From contig SFTJ01000011.1 of assembly GCA_004563195.1 (NCBI GenBank), positions 1 through 64,000 of the forward strand: a DNA stretch of 64,000 bases, written 5' to 3'. The position numbers and the translations under genes were made by a program. This stretch comes from a bacterium (GTDB taxonomy: Bacteria > Bacteroidota > Bacteroidia > Bacteroidales > Muribaculaceae). Below the pieces are notes generated by a model. That model did not search any database. It had not been told where the DNA came from and saw nothing but the letters and a program-made list of their open reading frames with translations. Of this stretch, positions 18,401 to 26,666 are shown in pieces (positions within the stretch are counted from its first letter, which is position 1; every line of letters starts with the position of its first letter).

Positions 18401-18702
18401 GTCTTGCTTGAGCCCACCTTTACTTGCTTTGCGGTATGGCCCACGTAAGAAATTTCAAGAGTGCTACCCGGGGCAGCTTGAATAGAATATCTACCTTCTT
18501 CGTTGGTAGAAACGCCTCGCTTAGTGCCCTTAACCATAATAGTTGCACCAATAAGAGGATCACCTTTGGAGTCTTTAACAACTCCGGTCACAGTGTTGCT
18601 TTGTGCCTGTACAGCAAAACCCATATTCACGTCGTTGCCGGCCGAATAAGGAGCGCCCGTTGCTAAGCAAACAGCTGCAAACATTGCTAATGCTTTTTTC
18701 AT
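15469..18702 (-). CDS. SusC/RagA family TonB-linked outer-membrane transporter
   Basis: The frame opens at 18711 (MTL), but ATG 18702 gives the same MKKALAMFAA start as the other SusC, so I use it (1077 aa). Signal peptide, CarboxypepD-like domain (TVTGVVKDSKGDPLIGA), TonB-box-like ALDEVVVTALGIKKD, plug with QPLFVVDGIIYD and EDIENMSVLKGPAASALYGS, then barrel ending ASFAFGVNLTF. It pairs with the SusD_2-type lipoprotein downstream. Beyond residue ~100 it is not close to SusC 1, whereas the first ~90 residues and their codons are nearly shared, which suggests gene conversion or domain exchange. Confidence 0.95.
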   Translation of the reverse strand: MKKALAMFAAVCLATGAPYSAGNDVNMGFAVQAQSNTVTGVVKDSKGDPLIGATIMVKGTKRGVSTNEEGRYSIQAAPGSTLEISYVGHTAKQVKVGSSKTIDVVLSDSGTALDEVVVTALGIKKDKKSLGYAVDELNAEELMRNKTANAINSLSGKIAGVNITQSSGAAGSGASIILRGGTSGSESRDNQPLFVVDGIIYDNSASVIGNSAFDGMTNSATTNSNRVMDINPEDIENMSVLKGPAASALYGSRAANGVVLITTKKGKEGAIEVNLNAKYITSWVNKMPEQQHEFRRGFMEDQYDATTGQYIGTVFNDFAYNSWGTKLGANDPVYDNPGNFFQNGGIADTNLSISGGTKTGNFFLSGSYYDQDGIVPETGYKKTTFRFNGEQKYKMFTFGANAAYSEARTQKTFTSGGLYGSAGDGALARVYNWAPSDDMTHYMNEDGTRYRVFGDRLDPWEESDNPYWIINKNKLFDNTERFTGSFSIRADITDWLWASYRMGIDKYTSTSSNRIAAGGVVKQVWQNGMLSDNTRQYKYLSTNFMLNANKKFGDFDFNLMVGTSTDDTKVSSTYLKSFDLQVPDFFSYDNTPDTNRAFAHSKSRKRLVGVFGELRADWNSTVFLTVTGRNDWTSTLPIENRSYFYPSVSGAVIFTNFMQDLDFVKEGILSYGKVRASWAKVGKDTGAYETNTALWPVHTYLGGIVGLGNSWERGNPYLKPEMTKSTEIGIELRFLRNRLKLDYAYYTNDSYNQILSPRGPQSTGYIFCSINAGNVYNKGMELSISGTPVETRNFTWETGINMAGNRGTMDGLPEGMEFMYVTDVQYAGAKACSISGGNFMAISGTQWARTADGKVILDANGFPTQNTATVQVGNREAKFTGGWNNTLTWKNWTFNMLWEFRVGGDVFNGTKYAMTMAGTSKWSGEFRNEPLTITGVQADGKDAAGNTIYKEVTNTWEPDKVYTFGGKETLGYNIIQSYYTGAYNYEVANWLTSVNSLRLRTLSLSYSVPQSFLAKTKVIKRASLNATATNLLLFTNYDGDPEAAASGAGAGGSSSVGFDYCGVPATASFAFGVNLTF

Positions 18703-18872
18703 AAGCGTCAAGGTTTTAGAGTTAGTAAGTTGTTAATTGTATATTGTTATCCTTTTTTTCACATTATTATATAATAGGAGAGTGAATTGCGTTAGTTATA
18801 TTGCTGTGAGATAGCTTCTTTCTGCAATATCCTTGCGTTATCATTCAGTCGTCCGCGTCATTTATCTTGATG

Positions 18873-18903
18873 CAAAAATAGCAAAAGTTTAGAATATTGA
18901 CAA
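18873..18903 (-). promoter_or_regulatory. promoter of susCD operon 2
   Basis: On the minus strand TTG (18903-18901), 20-base spacer, TATTTTTG (18880-18873), a perfect match to TTG/TAnnTTTG. It predicts a leader of about 165 bases before the susC ATG at 18702. Confidence 0.65.
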
Positions 18904-19588
18904 AATTTTTAGCAATTATATTACCAAATGTCATAGGACACTATTGCAAGCAATCAAAATGACACTTTTTGCCGCCTTTGCAGCATCTTACTTGCATGCG
19001 TGAAACCACAGCGCAAGATGCATCGGCGCCACCCGCATCACACCGCTCGCCGGCGGCTCTGTCTCAATCCAAATTTTAAATATTTGCTGTCGAACCTCAT
19101 ATTTTTCAGTTTTTTGGTATCTCTATTATTTTTACGGTATTTAAGCTGTAGCATTCTTTCATCCTGTTTTGCACATCCACATCAAAATAAAATCGTTGGC
19201 GGCATCGAGAGATGAGTTTTAAGGTAATATGGTAAATAGTTTTCGTTAGCATATGTGTGAGCAAATCTTTGCTTTGTTAAGTGCGAAACAAGTTAACATC
19301 CGCAATCAGATTTACTTTCCACGCAACAAATTTATATAAAATAATTCGTTATTGACTACTTTTTTGAAGTTTTTTGTATATTAAATATTGTTAACGGTTT
19401 TTCACTATTTTGCGCAATAGCTATAAGTGCCAAGCTTGGTATATGCAAAACAATAGCTTCGATGGCGGCAACACCCCCGAGCGATGGAATTGAGGCGAAA
19501 AAACACATAAATTATCATAAACTATTATAAATATAGTTAAAATAAGCCCAAAAACAGGCAAAATGACAACTTTCTATTAATATGTGTA
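18904..19588. other. AT-rich gene-free spacer between divergent operons
   Basis: About 685 bases separating the susC 2 promoter from the rimP promoter. A 71-codon open frame at 19000-19215 has low-complexity Leu/Ser/Phe content and no family resemblance. I see no gene, repeat or hairpin in it. Confidence 0.5.
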
Positions 19589-19618
19589 TTGACAAAAGAG
19601 GAAAAATGTGTAATTTTG
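19589..19618 (+). promoter_or_regulatory. promoter of rimP-nusA-infB
   Basis: TTG at 19589-19591, a 19-base spacer, and TAATTTTG at 19611-19618, matching the Bacteroidetes consensus. The transcript should start near 19625. Confidence 0.75.
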
Positions 19619-19642
19619 TATCAGTATTCGAAACCAATCGGG

Positions 19643-19672
19643 TGAGGGGGCACGGTGCTCCCTCATTTTTTT
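19643..19672 (+). terminator. candidate attenuator in the rimP-nusA-infB leader
   Basis: A 10-bp stem with one G-U pair and a 3-base loop (TGAGGG ... CCCTCA, 19643-19665) followed by seven Ts. It lies downstream of the promoter and upstream of the rimP ATG, with no open gene before it, so it would stop the operon's own transcript. NusA, encoded two genes on, modulates such terminators; feedback is an inference. Confidence 0.6.
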
Positions 19673-19708
19673 AATAACGACAAAAAAGAAATTACAAACA
19701 TTACCGGC

Positions 19709-20176
19709 ATGATAGACCGACAAGCACTCATCGACGTTATAAGCGCCAACCTGGGCGACGACTTATTTCTGATAGATGTCACCGTGAGCCGCGACAACGC
19801 CATAGTGGTGGAAATCGATGCTTACGAGCGCAGCGTAACCATCGACGACTGTGTGGCACTAACCCGCGCCGTGGAAGCTCAATTCGACCGCGATGTGGAG
19901 GATTACGAACTCGAAGTGGGTTCGGCAGGCCTCACAGCTCCATTTAAGGTGAAAGCGCAGTACGACAAAAACATAGGCAACCCGGTGGAAGTGCTCACCA
20001 CCGACGGACGCAAGCTCAAGGGCACACTCACCGAAGCCGGCGACGATGCCTTTGTGGTGGAAATAGAGAAAATGGTGAAGCCCGAAGGCGCAAAGCGCAA
20101 AGTGAAAGTACTCGAAAACGTAACTCTAAAATATAACGAAATAAAATACACTAAATATTTAATTGATTTTAAATAA
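19709..20176 (+). CDS. rimP: ribosome maturation factor RimP
   Basis: The open frame begins at a GTG inside the leader hairpin (19655), but the ATG at 19709 gives MIDRQALIDVISANLGDDLF, matching the family start, and 155 aa. The N-terminal alpha/beta domain contains VTIDDCVALTRAVEAQFDRD and the motif YELEVGSAGLTAPF (usually EVSSPG). The C-terminal SH3-like domain follows (VEVLTTDGRKLKGTLTEAGDDAF). RimP is needed for maturation of the 30S subunit. It is the first gene of rimP-nusA-infB, the conserved bacterial order, with nusA starting 3 bases after its stop. Confidence 0.93.
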   Translation: MIDRQALIDVISANLGDDLFLIDVTVSRDNAIVVEIDAYERSVTIDDCVALTRAVEAQFDRDVEDYELEVGSAGLTAPFKVKAQYDKNIGNPVEVLTTDGRKLKGTLTEAGDDAFVVEIEKMVKPEGAKRKVKVLENVTLKYNEIKYTKYLIDFK

Positions 20177-20179
20177 ATT

Positions 20180-21427
20180 ATGGCTAAAAAAGAGGTAGCC
20201 GTGGACTTAACCGGCGAATTTCAGCAATTTTTGGAAGATAAGGGAATAGACCAAGCCACTACCATCACCGTATTGGAAGAGTCGTTCCGCAGTGTGATAG
20301 CTAAGATGTTCGGCAGCGACGAGAACTTCGACGTAATCGTCAACCCCAACAAGGGCGACTGCGAAATCTATAAGAACCTCGTGGTGGTGCCCGATGGCGA
20401 AGTGCAGGACCCTAACAAGGAAATAGCTCTCAGCGACGCCCTCAAGGAAGACCCCGGATGCGAAGTGGGCGAAGACCTCGCCGTGCTCATCGACTTCACC
20501 AAGTTTGGCCGCCGCGCCATCTTGAACTTGCGTCAAACATTGGCAAGCAAGATTCTCGACCTCCAGAAGGACCGCGTTTACAGCAAGTTTAAGGACATGG
20601 AAGGTCATCTCGTTACCGCCGAAGTATATCAGCTCTGGAAGAAGGAAATACTCCTTGTAGATGCCGATAACAACGAGCTCATATTGCCTAAGGATCAGCA
20701 GATTCCCAAGGATTTCTACCGCAAGGGCGACCAAGTGCGCGCTATAGTGTACAATGTCGACAACAAGAACAACAATCCTAAGGTGTATGTGTCGCGCACA
20801 AGCGAAGAATTCCTTCGCCGCCTCTTCGAAAACGAAGTGCCTGAAGTGCACGACGGCATCATCAGCATCAAAGCCATAGCACGCATACCGGGCGAACGCG
20901 CCAAGATAGCCGTAGAAAGCTACGACGAGCGCATCGACGCCGTAGGCGCCTGCGTGGGTGTGAAAGGCTCTCGCATTCACGGCATAGTGCGCGAATTGAA
21001 GAACGAAAATATCGACGTTATCGACTATACCACCAACACCTCGCTATTCATACAGCGAGCCCTCTCACCCGCCAAGATTTCTTCGATGCGCGTAGATGAG
21101 AACACCAAGCATGCCGAAGTGTTCCTTCACCCCGAAGAAGTGTCGCTTGCCATAGGTAAGGGTGGTATGAACATACGCCTGGCATCGAAGCTCACAGGCT
21201 ATGTTATCGACGTATATCGCGAAAGCGACGATCCCGACGATATCTACCTCGACGAATTCAGCGACGAAATCGACGAATGGGTAATCGAAGCCCTCAAGCG
21301 TCTCGGCTACACCACCGCCAAGGCTGTGCTTAAGGCCGACCGCGACCGTCTCGCCGAAGAAGCCGACCTCGAAGAGGACACAGTAAACAACCTAATAAAG
21401 GTGCTCCAAGCCGAATACGAAGACTAA
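20180..21427 (+). CDS. nusA: transcription termination/antitermination factor NusA
   Basis: 415 aa. N-terminal RNA-polymerase-binding domain (1-~125), S1 domain (about 130-200), then two KH domains: the first with DERIDAVGACVGVKGSRI and the second with SLAIGKGGMNIRLASKLTGY. The acidic end (EEADLEEDTVNNLIKVLQAEYED) replaces the E. coli C-terminal repeats, which are absent as in most Bacteroidetes. NusA binds elongating RNA polymerase and promotes pausing, intrinsic termination or antitermination. It sits between rimP and infB and is probably co-transcribed with both. Confidence 0.97.
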   Translation: MAKKEVAVDLTGEFQQFLEDKGIDQATTITVLEESFRSVIAKMFGSDENFDVIVNPNKGDCEIYKNLVVVPDGEVQDPNKEIALSDALKEDPGCEVGEDLAVLIDFTKFGRRAILNLRQTLASKILDLQKDRVYSKFKDMEGHLVTAEVYQLWKKEILLVDADNNELILPKDQQIPKDFYRKGDQVRAIVYNVDNKNNNPKVYVSRTSEEFLRRLFENEVPEVHDGIISIKAIARIPGERAKIAVESYDERIDAVGACVGVKGSRIHGIVRELKNENIDVIDYTTNTSLFIQRALSPAKISSMRVDENTKHAEVFLHPEEVSLAIGKGGMNIRLASKLTGYVIDVYRESDDPDDIYLDEFSDEIDEWVIEALKRLGYTTAKAVLKADRDRLAEEADLEEDTVNNLIKVLQAEYED

Positions 21428-21678
21428 GGCTCCATTGTAGCCTTAGCCCTTCGGGCTTCACGCGCATGAGTGTGGGCATAACCAAGCCCCCTCACATAGC
21501 ACATCACAGCACCCGAGCCCTGCTCCGCGCAGCTGCCCCACCCGCACCGCGCTCTCCGGAGCCGACACTCTTCACTACACAAGTTATCGCTGAGCCCCCA
21601 CAGCCCACCTTTGCGCTATACGACGGCTCCGGTAATACTACAAGAATTACATTATTACAACAACACTTATTATAATTT

Positions 21679-24573
21679 ATGCCCACAAAGATAAGTAAAG
21701 TAGCAAAAGAGCTTAATGTAGGAGTTGCAACCCTTCTTGAACATCTCGAAAAGAAAAATATGCCCGCCGAGCAGAACTCGCCCAATGCGCGTATCACCGA
21801 CGAGCAGAAGGAAATTCTGATGAAAGAATTCTGCAAAGACTACGACGAGAAAAAAATTGCCGATAATATGGCAGAAGATCGCCATAAAGGAAAGGAAAAG
21901 AACAGCGACAAGCAAGGCGCCGCCAAGGTAACATCGGCCGACGACTTGACCACCACTGTGCAACGTCCTAAAATCATCGGCAAAATCGACCTCTCTACAG
22001 GCAAGATGCAAACTCCCGAACAACCAAAAACCGAGGAGAAACCTCAGCCTAAGGTGGAGAGCAAAGTTGATGTTAAAGAAGCTTCTGCTCCACAGCAGCC
22101 ACAGTCTACCGCTACAGCTCCTCAGCCTAAGCTTGAGCCTGAGAAAGAGGTGAAACCCGAAGAACCCAAGCCGCAGGCACCCAAAGTGGAGGAAAAGCCG
22201 GCCGAAAAGCCTCAAACTCCCAAGGAGCAACCGGAGAAGCCGATAGTAGAAGATACTCCTAATGCTGCCGACGATGACGACCAAAACGACGCCGAAAGCA
22301 GCAACAACATCAGCCTCATTCCCAACAAGGAAAACATCACTAACATCAAGTTGGTGGGCAAAATCGACCTTAGCCAAATCAATCAGCAGACTCGTCCCAA
22401 GAAAAAAACCAAGGAGGAGAAACGCAATGAGCGAATGGCAAAAAGCAACAACAACCGTCAGGACCACCAATTCTCGGGCGATGCTAACGGCGAGGGCAAC
22501 CGTAAGAAGCGTAAGAGAATAGGCGGCAAAGAGAAAGTAGACATCGAGAAGAGCGCCAACCAAATGCAAGGCGAAGGCCGCAAGGGTGGCGACAAGAAGA
22601 ATGGTGGCGACAAGAATGCACCCAAGCGCGACAAGAACCAAAACAAGGTGAAGCGTCCGCTAAAGCCTGAAGTAAGCGACGAAGATGTGCAGCGCCAGGT
22701 GAAAGAGACACTGGCTCGCCTCACCACCAAGACTCAAAACAAGGGCGCCAAGTGGCGTAAGGAAAAGCGCGAAGCCGTGAGCGAACGCGAACGCGAACAA
22801 GCCGAACTCGAAGCATTGGAAGAAAAGACACTCAAGCTCACCGAGTTTGTTACCGCCAACGACCTTGCTATGATGATGGATGTGCCTATCAATAAGGTTA
22901 TCGGCACATGTATGAGCCTTGGCGTGATGGTATCTATCAACCAGCGCCTCGACGCCGAAACCATTAACATCGTGGCTGAAGAATTCGGCTTCAAGACCCA
23001 ATACGTCAGCGCCGAAATCGCCGAAGCCATCAATGTGGAAGAAGACGCCGAAGAAGACCTTCAGGAACGTCCACCGGTGGTGACCGTGATGGGTCACGTG
23101 GACCACGGTAAGACTTCGCTTCTCGACTATATACGCAAAGCCAACGTGATAGCCGGTGAAGCCGGTGGTATCACTCAGCACATAGGTGCCTACAATGTGA
23201 AATTGCCTAACGGCCGCCGAATCACATTCCTCGACACCCCGGGTCACGAAGCATTCACCGCCATGCGTGCGCGCGGTGCCGAAGTTACCGACATCGTTAT
23301 CATCATCGTGGCAGCCGACGACAGCGTGATGCCTCAAACCGTAGAAGCCATCAACCACGCTTCGGCAGCAGGTGTGCCTATCGTGTTTGCCATCAACAAG
23401 ATAGATAAGCCCGCAGCCAACCCCGACAACGTGAAGACCGAACTTGCCAATATGAACTACCTCGTGGAAGAATGGGGCGGCAAGTATCAGTCGCAGGACA
23501 TCTCGGCCAAGAAAGGTATCGGCGTGGAAGAACTCATGGAGAAAGTGCTCCTCGAAGCCGACTTGCTCGAACTCAAAGCCAACCCTAACCGCAACGCAGT
23601 GGGCAGCATCATCGAGTCGTCACTCGACAAGGGTCGCGGCTATGTGGCCACAGTGCTCATTCAGAACGGTACACTCCATGTGGGCGATAACATCTTGGCA
23701 GGTACACACTTCGGTAAGGTGAAAGCCATGTTCAACGAGCGTAACCAGCGCGTGAAAGAAGCCGGACCATCTACCCCGGTGCTCGTGCTTGGCTTGAACG
23801 GCGCTCCTACCGCCGGCGACAAGTTCAATGTGATGGACACCGAGCAAGAAGTGCGCGAAATAGCCTCTAAACGCGAACAGTTGCAACGCGAACAAGGCTT
23901 GAAGACACAAAAACGCATCACACTCGAAGATATCGGACGCCGCAAGGCTCTCGGCAGCTTCCACGAACTTAACATCATCGTTAAGACCGACGTGGCAGGT
24001 AGTTACGAAGCACTTAGCGACGCATTGCTCAAACTTTCTACCGAGGAAGTGCAAGTGAATGTGATACACAAAGCCGTAGGTGCCATCAGCGAAAGTGATG
24101 TGACACTCGCATCGGCATCCGACGCCTACATCGTGGGCTTCCAGGTGCGTCCCACCGGCGCAGCCAAGAAGCTTGCCGAAGAGCAAGGCGTGGACATCCG
24201 CACCTACTCAGTAATCTACGACGCCATCGAGGAAGTGAAGCAAGCCATGGAAGGTATGCTCTCACCCGAAATCAAAGAAGAAGTGGTGGGTACAGCCGAA
24301 GTACTCCAAACCTATCGCATCAGCAAGGTAGGTACCATTGCCGGAGCTATGGTTCGCACAGGTAAGATTAAGCGCAGCTGCAAGGTGCGCGTAATTCGCG
24401 ACGGCATTGTGCGCTACACCGGCGAACTCGGTTCACTCAAGCGCTTTAAGGACGATGCCAAGGAAGTAACCACAGGTTTCGACTGCGGTCTGAGCATCAA
24501 CGGCTACAACGACATCACTGAAGGCGATATCATCGAAGCATTCGAAGAAGTGGAAATCAAAAAGAAGATATAA
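21679..24573 (+). CDS. infB: translation initiation factor IF-2
   Basis: 964 aa. IF2_N motif at the start (KISKVAKELNVGVATLLEHLEKK), then a long Lys/Glu/Pro-rich, low-complexity linker (~75-370). The G domain begins PPVVTVMGHVDHGKTSLLDY (G1) and continues with DTPGHEAF (G3) and NKIDKPAANP (G4); domains II-IV end at KRSCKVRVIRDG. IF-2 is the GTPase that places fMet-tRNA on the 30S subunit. Third gene of the operon, 251 bases after nusA. That gap is GC-rich but has no clear terminator. A strong terminator follows at 24609. Confidence 0.97.
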   Translation: MPTKISKVAKELNVGVATLLEHLEKKNMPAEQNSPNARITDEQKEILMKEFCKDYDEKKIADNMAEDRHKGKEKNSDKQGAAKVTSADDLTTTVQRPKIIGKIDLSTGKMQTPEQPKTEEKPQPKVESKVDVKEASAPQQPQSTATAPQPKLEPEKEVKPEEPKPQAPKVEEKPAEKPQTPKEQPEKPIVEDTPNAADDDDQNDAESSNNISLIPNKENITNIKLVGKIDLSQINQQTRPKKKTKEEKRNERMAKSNNNRQDHQFSGDANGEGNRKKRKRIGGKEKVDIEKSANQMQGEGRKGGDKKNGGDKNAPKRDKNQNKVKRPLKPEVSDEDVQRQVKETLARLTTKTQNKGAKWRKEKREAVSEREREQAELEALEEKTLKLTEFVTANDLAMMMDVPINKVIGTCMSLGVMVSINQRLDAETINIVAEEFGFKTQYVSAEIAEAINVEEDAEEDLQERPPVVTVMGHVDHGKTSLLDYIRKANVIAGEAGGITQHIGAYNVKLPNGRRITFLDTPGHEAFTAMRARGAEVTDIVIIIVAADDSVMPQTVEAINHASAAGVPIVFAINKIDKPAANPDNVKTELANMNYLVEEWGGKYQSQDISAKKGIGVEELMEKVLLEADLLELKANPNRNAVGSIIESSLDKGRGYVATVLIQNGTLHVGDNILAGTHFGKVKAMFNERNQRVKEAGPSTPVLVLGLNGAPTAGDKFNVMDTEQEVREIASKREQLQREQGLKTQKRITLEDIGRRKALGSFHELNIIVKTDVAGSYEALSDALLKLSTEEVQVNVIHKAVGAISESDVTLASASDAYIVGFQVRPTGAAKKLAEEQGVDIRTYSVIYDAIEEVKQAMEGMLSPEIKEEVVGTAEVLQTYRISKVGTIAGAMVRTGKIKRSCKVRVIRDGIVRYTGELGSLKRFKDDAKEVTTGFDCGLSINGYNDITEGDIIEAFEEVEIKKKI

Positions 24574-24608
24574 TCACCTATCTTCCATTTCCAAAAGATA
24601 ATCCCAAG

Positions 24609-24641
24609 CCGACGGAAGCAAAACACTTCCGCCGGTTTTTT
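24609..24641 (+). terminator. intrinsic terminator of rimP-nusA-infB
   Basis: CCG-A-CGGAAG (24609-24618) pairs with CTTCCG-C-CGG (24626-24635), one internal mismatch, followed by TTTTTT; 36 bases past the infB stop. Confidence 0.85.
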
Positions 24642-24829
24642 GCATTATGCAAATTCGGGATAAAACCACCGCAGCTATAACCGTAGCGCAGCCTCAAAGA
24701 GGCAGATAGACACCCGCTGATGATTATTAATCTCTCACAGATTTCACAGATTACACAGATATTTATTCACGGTTACACCGCCGCGCAGCCTCGGCTGATA
24801 ATCACCAACTTTCTGCAGCCGATAACCGC

Positions 24830-25087
24830 CGCACGACCTGAAAGGTCGAATGCCCGAGCGGAGCGAGTGGCTCGTAGCCGGGGGTGGAGCGAAGCGTAAC
24901 CCTCGGTATCGTGACACCACACCATTATGCGTCTGAAAGACGCGAAAATCGGCTTCCTCGGCGACAACATTCGCGTCCTTCTTTTCGTGGGGATGACGAT
25001 ATTCCGGGGGTTGCGCTGACACTTAACCCCCGGCTACAAGCACTCGGGCTAAAGCCCTCGGTATTCAACCTTTCAGGTTGAATACCT
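24830..25087 (-). repeat. long palindromic repeat, copy 5 (inverted)
   Basis: Same element in opposite orientation: it begins GCACGACCTGAAAGGTCG and ends CAACCTTTCAGGTTGAA. It lies in the convergent gap between infB and the sigma-factor operon. A left-end fragment (CAACCTTAGTGGTTGGATACC) remains at about 25216-25237, after the companion repeat. Confidence 0.9.
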
Positions 25088-25109
25088 CCGTGGCTGATTC
25101 GGCAATAAA

Positions 25110-25192
25110 TAACACCGATTATCACAAATATGGCACAGATAAACCCAATTATGTGAAAATCCGTACTTAATTCCGTGAAAATCTGTGTTAAA
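25110..25192. repeat. companion palindromic repeat
   Basis: AACACCGATTATCAC ... GGCACAGATAAACCCAATTATGTG ... ATCCGTACTTAATTCCGTGAAA ... ATCTGTGTTA, between copy 5 and a left-end fragment of the long repeat. Confidence 0.6.
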
Positions 25193-25294
25193 ATCACAAC
25201 CGGCGCCCTCGGCGTTCAACCTTAGTGGTTGGATACCGCCGCGGCGGCAATAATAAAAAACCGATGCACAATCCACTCAATACAAACCATTTCA

Positions 25295-25329
25295 AACAAA
25301 ACAGAGCCGGGCGCTTGGTGGCGTCCGGC
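25295..25329 (-). terminator. terminator of the sigma-factor operon
   Basis: GCCGG-GC-GC (25306-25313) pairs with GCG-T-CCGGC (25321-25329). The minus strand continues TCTGTTTTG. Placed 67 bases beyond the stop of the frameshifted membrane gene. Confidence 0.6.
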
Positions 25330-25395
25330 ACGTGGAGAGAAGTGGAGAGATGAGATGTATCGGTGTGAAAATGTCTGTTTCGGTGTATAGGTGTG

Positions 25396-25921
25396 TTAAG
25401 CGGTCGGTTGGTCGTCGCTGCGGTATGACTCGATTTCGGAGATTATCTCAGAAGCTTGACGCTGGGTGCGAAGGTATTGGTTGACGCCGACAATGCCACC
25501 TATCACGGCACCCACTATGCCGCCTATGATTATGGGCTCGGGGTTGGGTGTGAGGTTGAGAGTCTCGTAAGCGAGCCATGTGAGCCAGCAGATTAAGAAC
25601 GGAATGGTCGGAAGTCAGAGCGCGCTCCAAGGTGAGTCCTCTGCGGCAGTAGAAGTTGAATGCTAAAGCCACAATCATAAACACGGTGGTGACGATGGTA
25701 AACGGCCACGACCAGTTGACCAAATAATGGTCGGCAAAGATGCAGACAATGCCGAAGATGCATAGCATGGCCATCATGCGGCTGTCCTTATTTATGTTTT
25801 TTACGTTTTTGCCTATTGAGGCGCGTATCAGTCGTTCGTTCACTATGGCTTGGTCGCTGAGTTTCTTGTTGAGAATCGCCAACTGTTCGCGCATCTCATT
25901 GAGTTCTATAGAGTTTTCCAT
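25396..25921 (-). pseudogene. frameshifted membrane protein downstream of ECF sigma factor
   Basis: Reading starts at ATG 25921 (MENSIELNEMREQLAILNKK), with a coiled N-terminus and two membrane segments (MMAMLCIFGIVCIFADHYL and the next ~25 residues), then GLTLERALTSD. After that the frame turns into Arg/His/Pro-rich nonsense. In the next frame, from about base 25612, it continues as PFLICWLTWLAYETL, then a Gly-rich membrane helix (IIIGGIVGAVIGGIVGVNQYL) and ends RSDDQPTA at the TAA 25398-25396. Both parts look like one protein. A small deletion near 25600-25625 probably caused the shift, since the junction lacks the linker expected between helices. It lies 22 bases after the sigma factor stop, so it may have been its cognate membrane partner. 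Confidence 0.7.
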
Positions 25922-25943
25922 AAATAATTCTTTTCTAACGTTG

Positions 25944-26417
25944 TTAATTGTTCGACATTTGTTTAAGTTGTTCGCGAATACGGAACAAGCGAGTGGCGAC
26001 ATTGCTTGGAGTGATACCCACAATAGCGGCAATTTCGTCGTAGCTTATTCCTTCGAGCCACAGGAGCACTATGGCGCGGTCGAAAGGCTTGAGACGGTGT
26101 ACGCGGTCGTAGAGCATGCGCACCTGTTGTGCTTCGGCGTCCTTGTCTTCGAAAAAGTCAACGTCCATGGTGAGAGGTATGGTGGGGTTTTTCTTCTTCT
26201 TGCGTTCGCACGAGATGCATGTGTTGAGGCTGATGCGCCATATCCATGTGCCCATGCTGCTCTGTCCCTTAAATCCGGGCAAGCCGTTCCATAGGTTTAT
26301 CAAGACTTCCTGAAACAGGTCGTTGACCTCCTCGGAGTCTTTCGAAAACATAAAGCACACCGTGTAGATGGTGTTTTTATGTTCCTTCACTAATTTTTCA
26401 AATTCTCTTTCGTCCAT
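25944..26417 (-). CDS. ECF-type RNA polymerase sigma factor
   Basis: 157 aa. Region 2: FEKLVKEHKNTIYTVCFMF and SEEVNDLFQEVLINLWNGL, with the DLFQEV core that contacts RNA polymerase. Region 4: LKPFDRAIVLLWLEGISYDEIAAIVG followed by ITPSNVATRLFRIREQLKQ, the promoter -35 helix-turn-helix. The ATG at 26417 gives the family length. The upstream minus strand has TAAGTTTG (26465-26458) followed by CGTCTAAC, possibly an autoregulated promoter. The next gene is a frameshifted membrane protein, so regulation of this sigma factor may be altered. Confidence 0.93.
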   Translation of the reverse strand: MDEREFEKLVKEHKNTIYTVCFMFSKDSEEVNDLFQEVLINLWNGLPGFKGQSSMGTWIWRISLNTCISCERKKKKNPTIPLTMDVDFFEDKDAEAQQVRMLYDRVHRLKPFDRAIVLLWLEGISYDEIAAIVGITPSNVATRLFRIREQLKQMSNN

Positions 26418-26600
26418 TGGGTGTCCTGAGGTTTTTTCGTTTTCTGATGGTTAGACGCAAACTTATGCCAAAAAATTACACCATTCACGAAAATTTTTTA
26501 ATTTTTTCGATTTTGCCGATTCAGTGGGCATTTTCTGCATTATTTGCGTGATTATGAATGTTTAATTCTTAAATTTCCCTATAAAAATAGTGAAAAAAAG

Positions 26601-26631
26601 TTGCATTATTGGCAAAAGTATAATAAATTTG
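26601..26631 (+). promoter_or_regulatory. promoter of the 26667 secreted protein
   Basis: TTG at 26601-26603, 20-base spacer, TAAATTTG at 26624-26631. The ATG is 36 bases further on. Confidence 0.65.
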
Positions 26632-26666
26632 CAGAAGTCACTTGATTTATAAATTTATAATGACCT

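Noticed and set aside
19000..19215. 71-codon frame in the susC-rimP gap
   Set aside because: Low-complexity hydrophobic text, no start context, no family.
21670..22641. 323-codon Leu/Phe-rich frame antisense to the infB linker that looks like a membrane protein
   Set aside because: It arises from reverse reading of Lys/Glu codons (AAG, GAA) as Leu and Phe (CTT, TTC); infB is certain.
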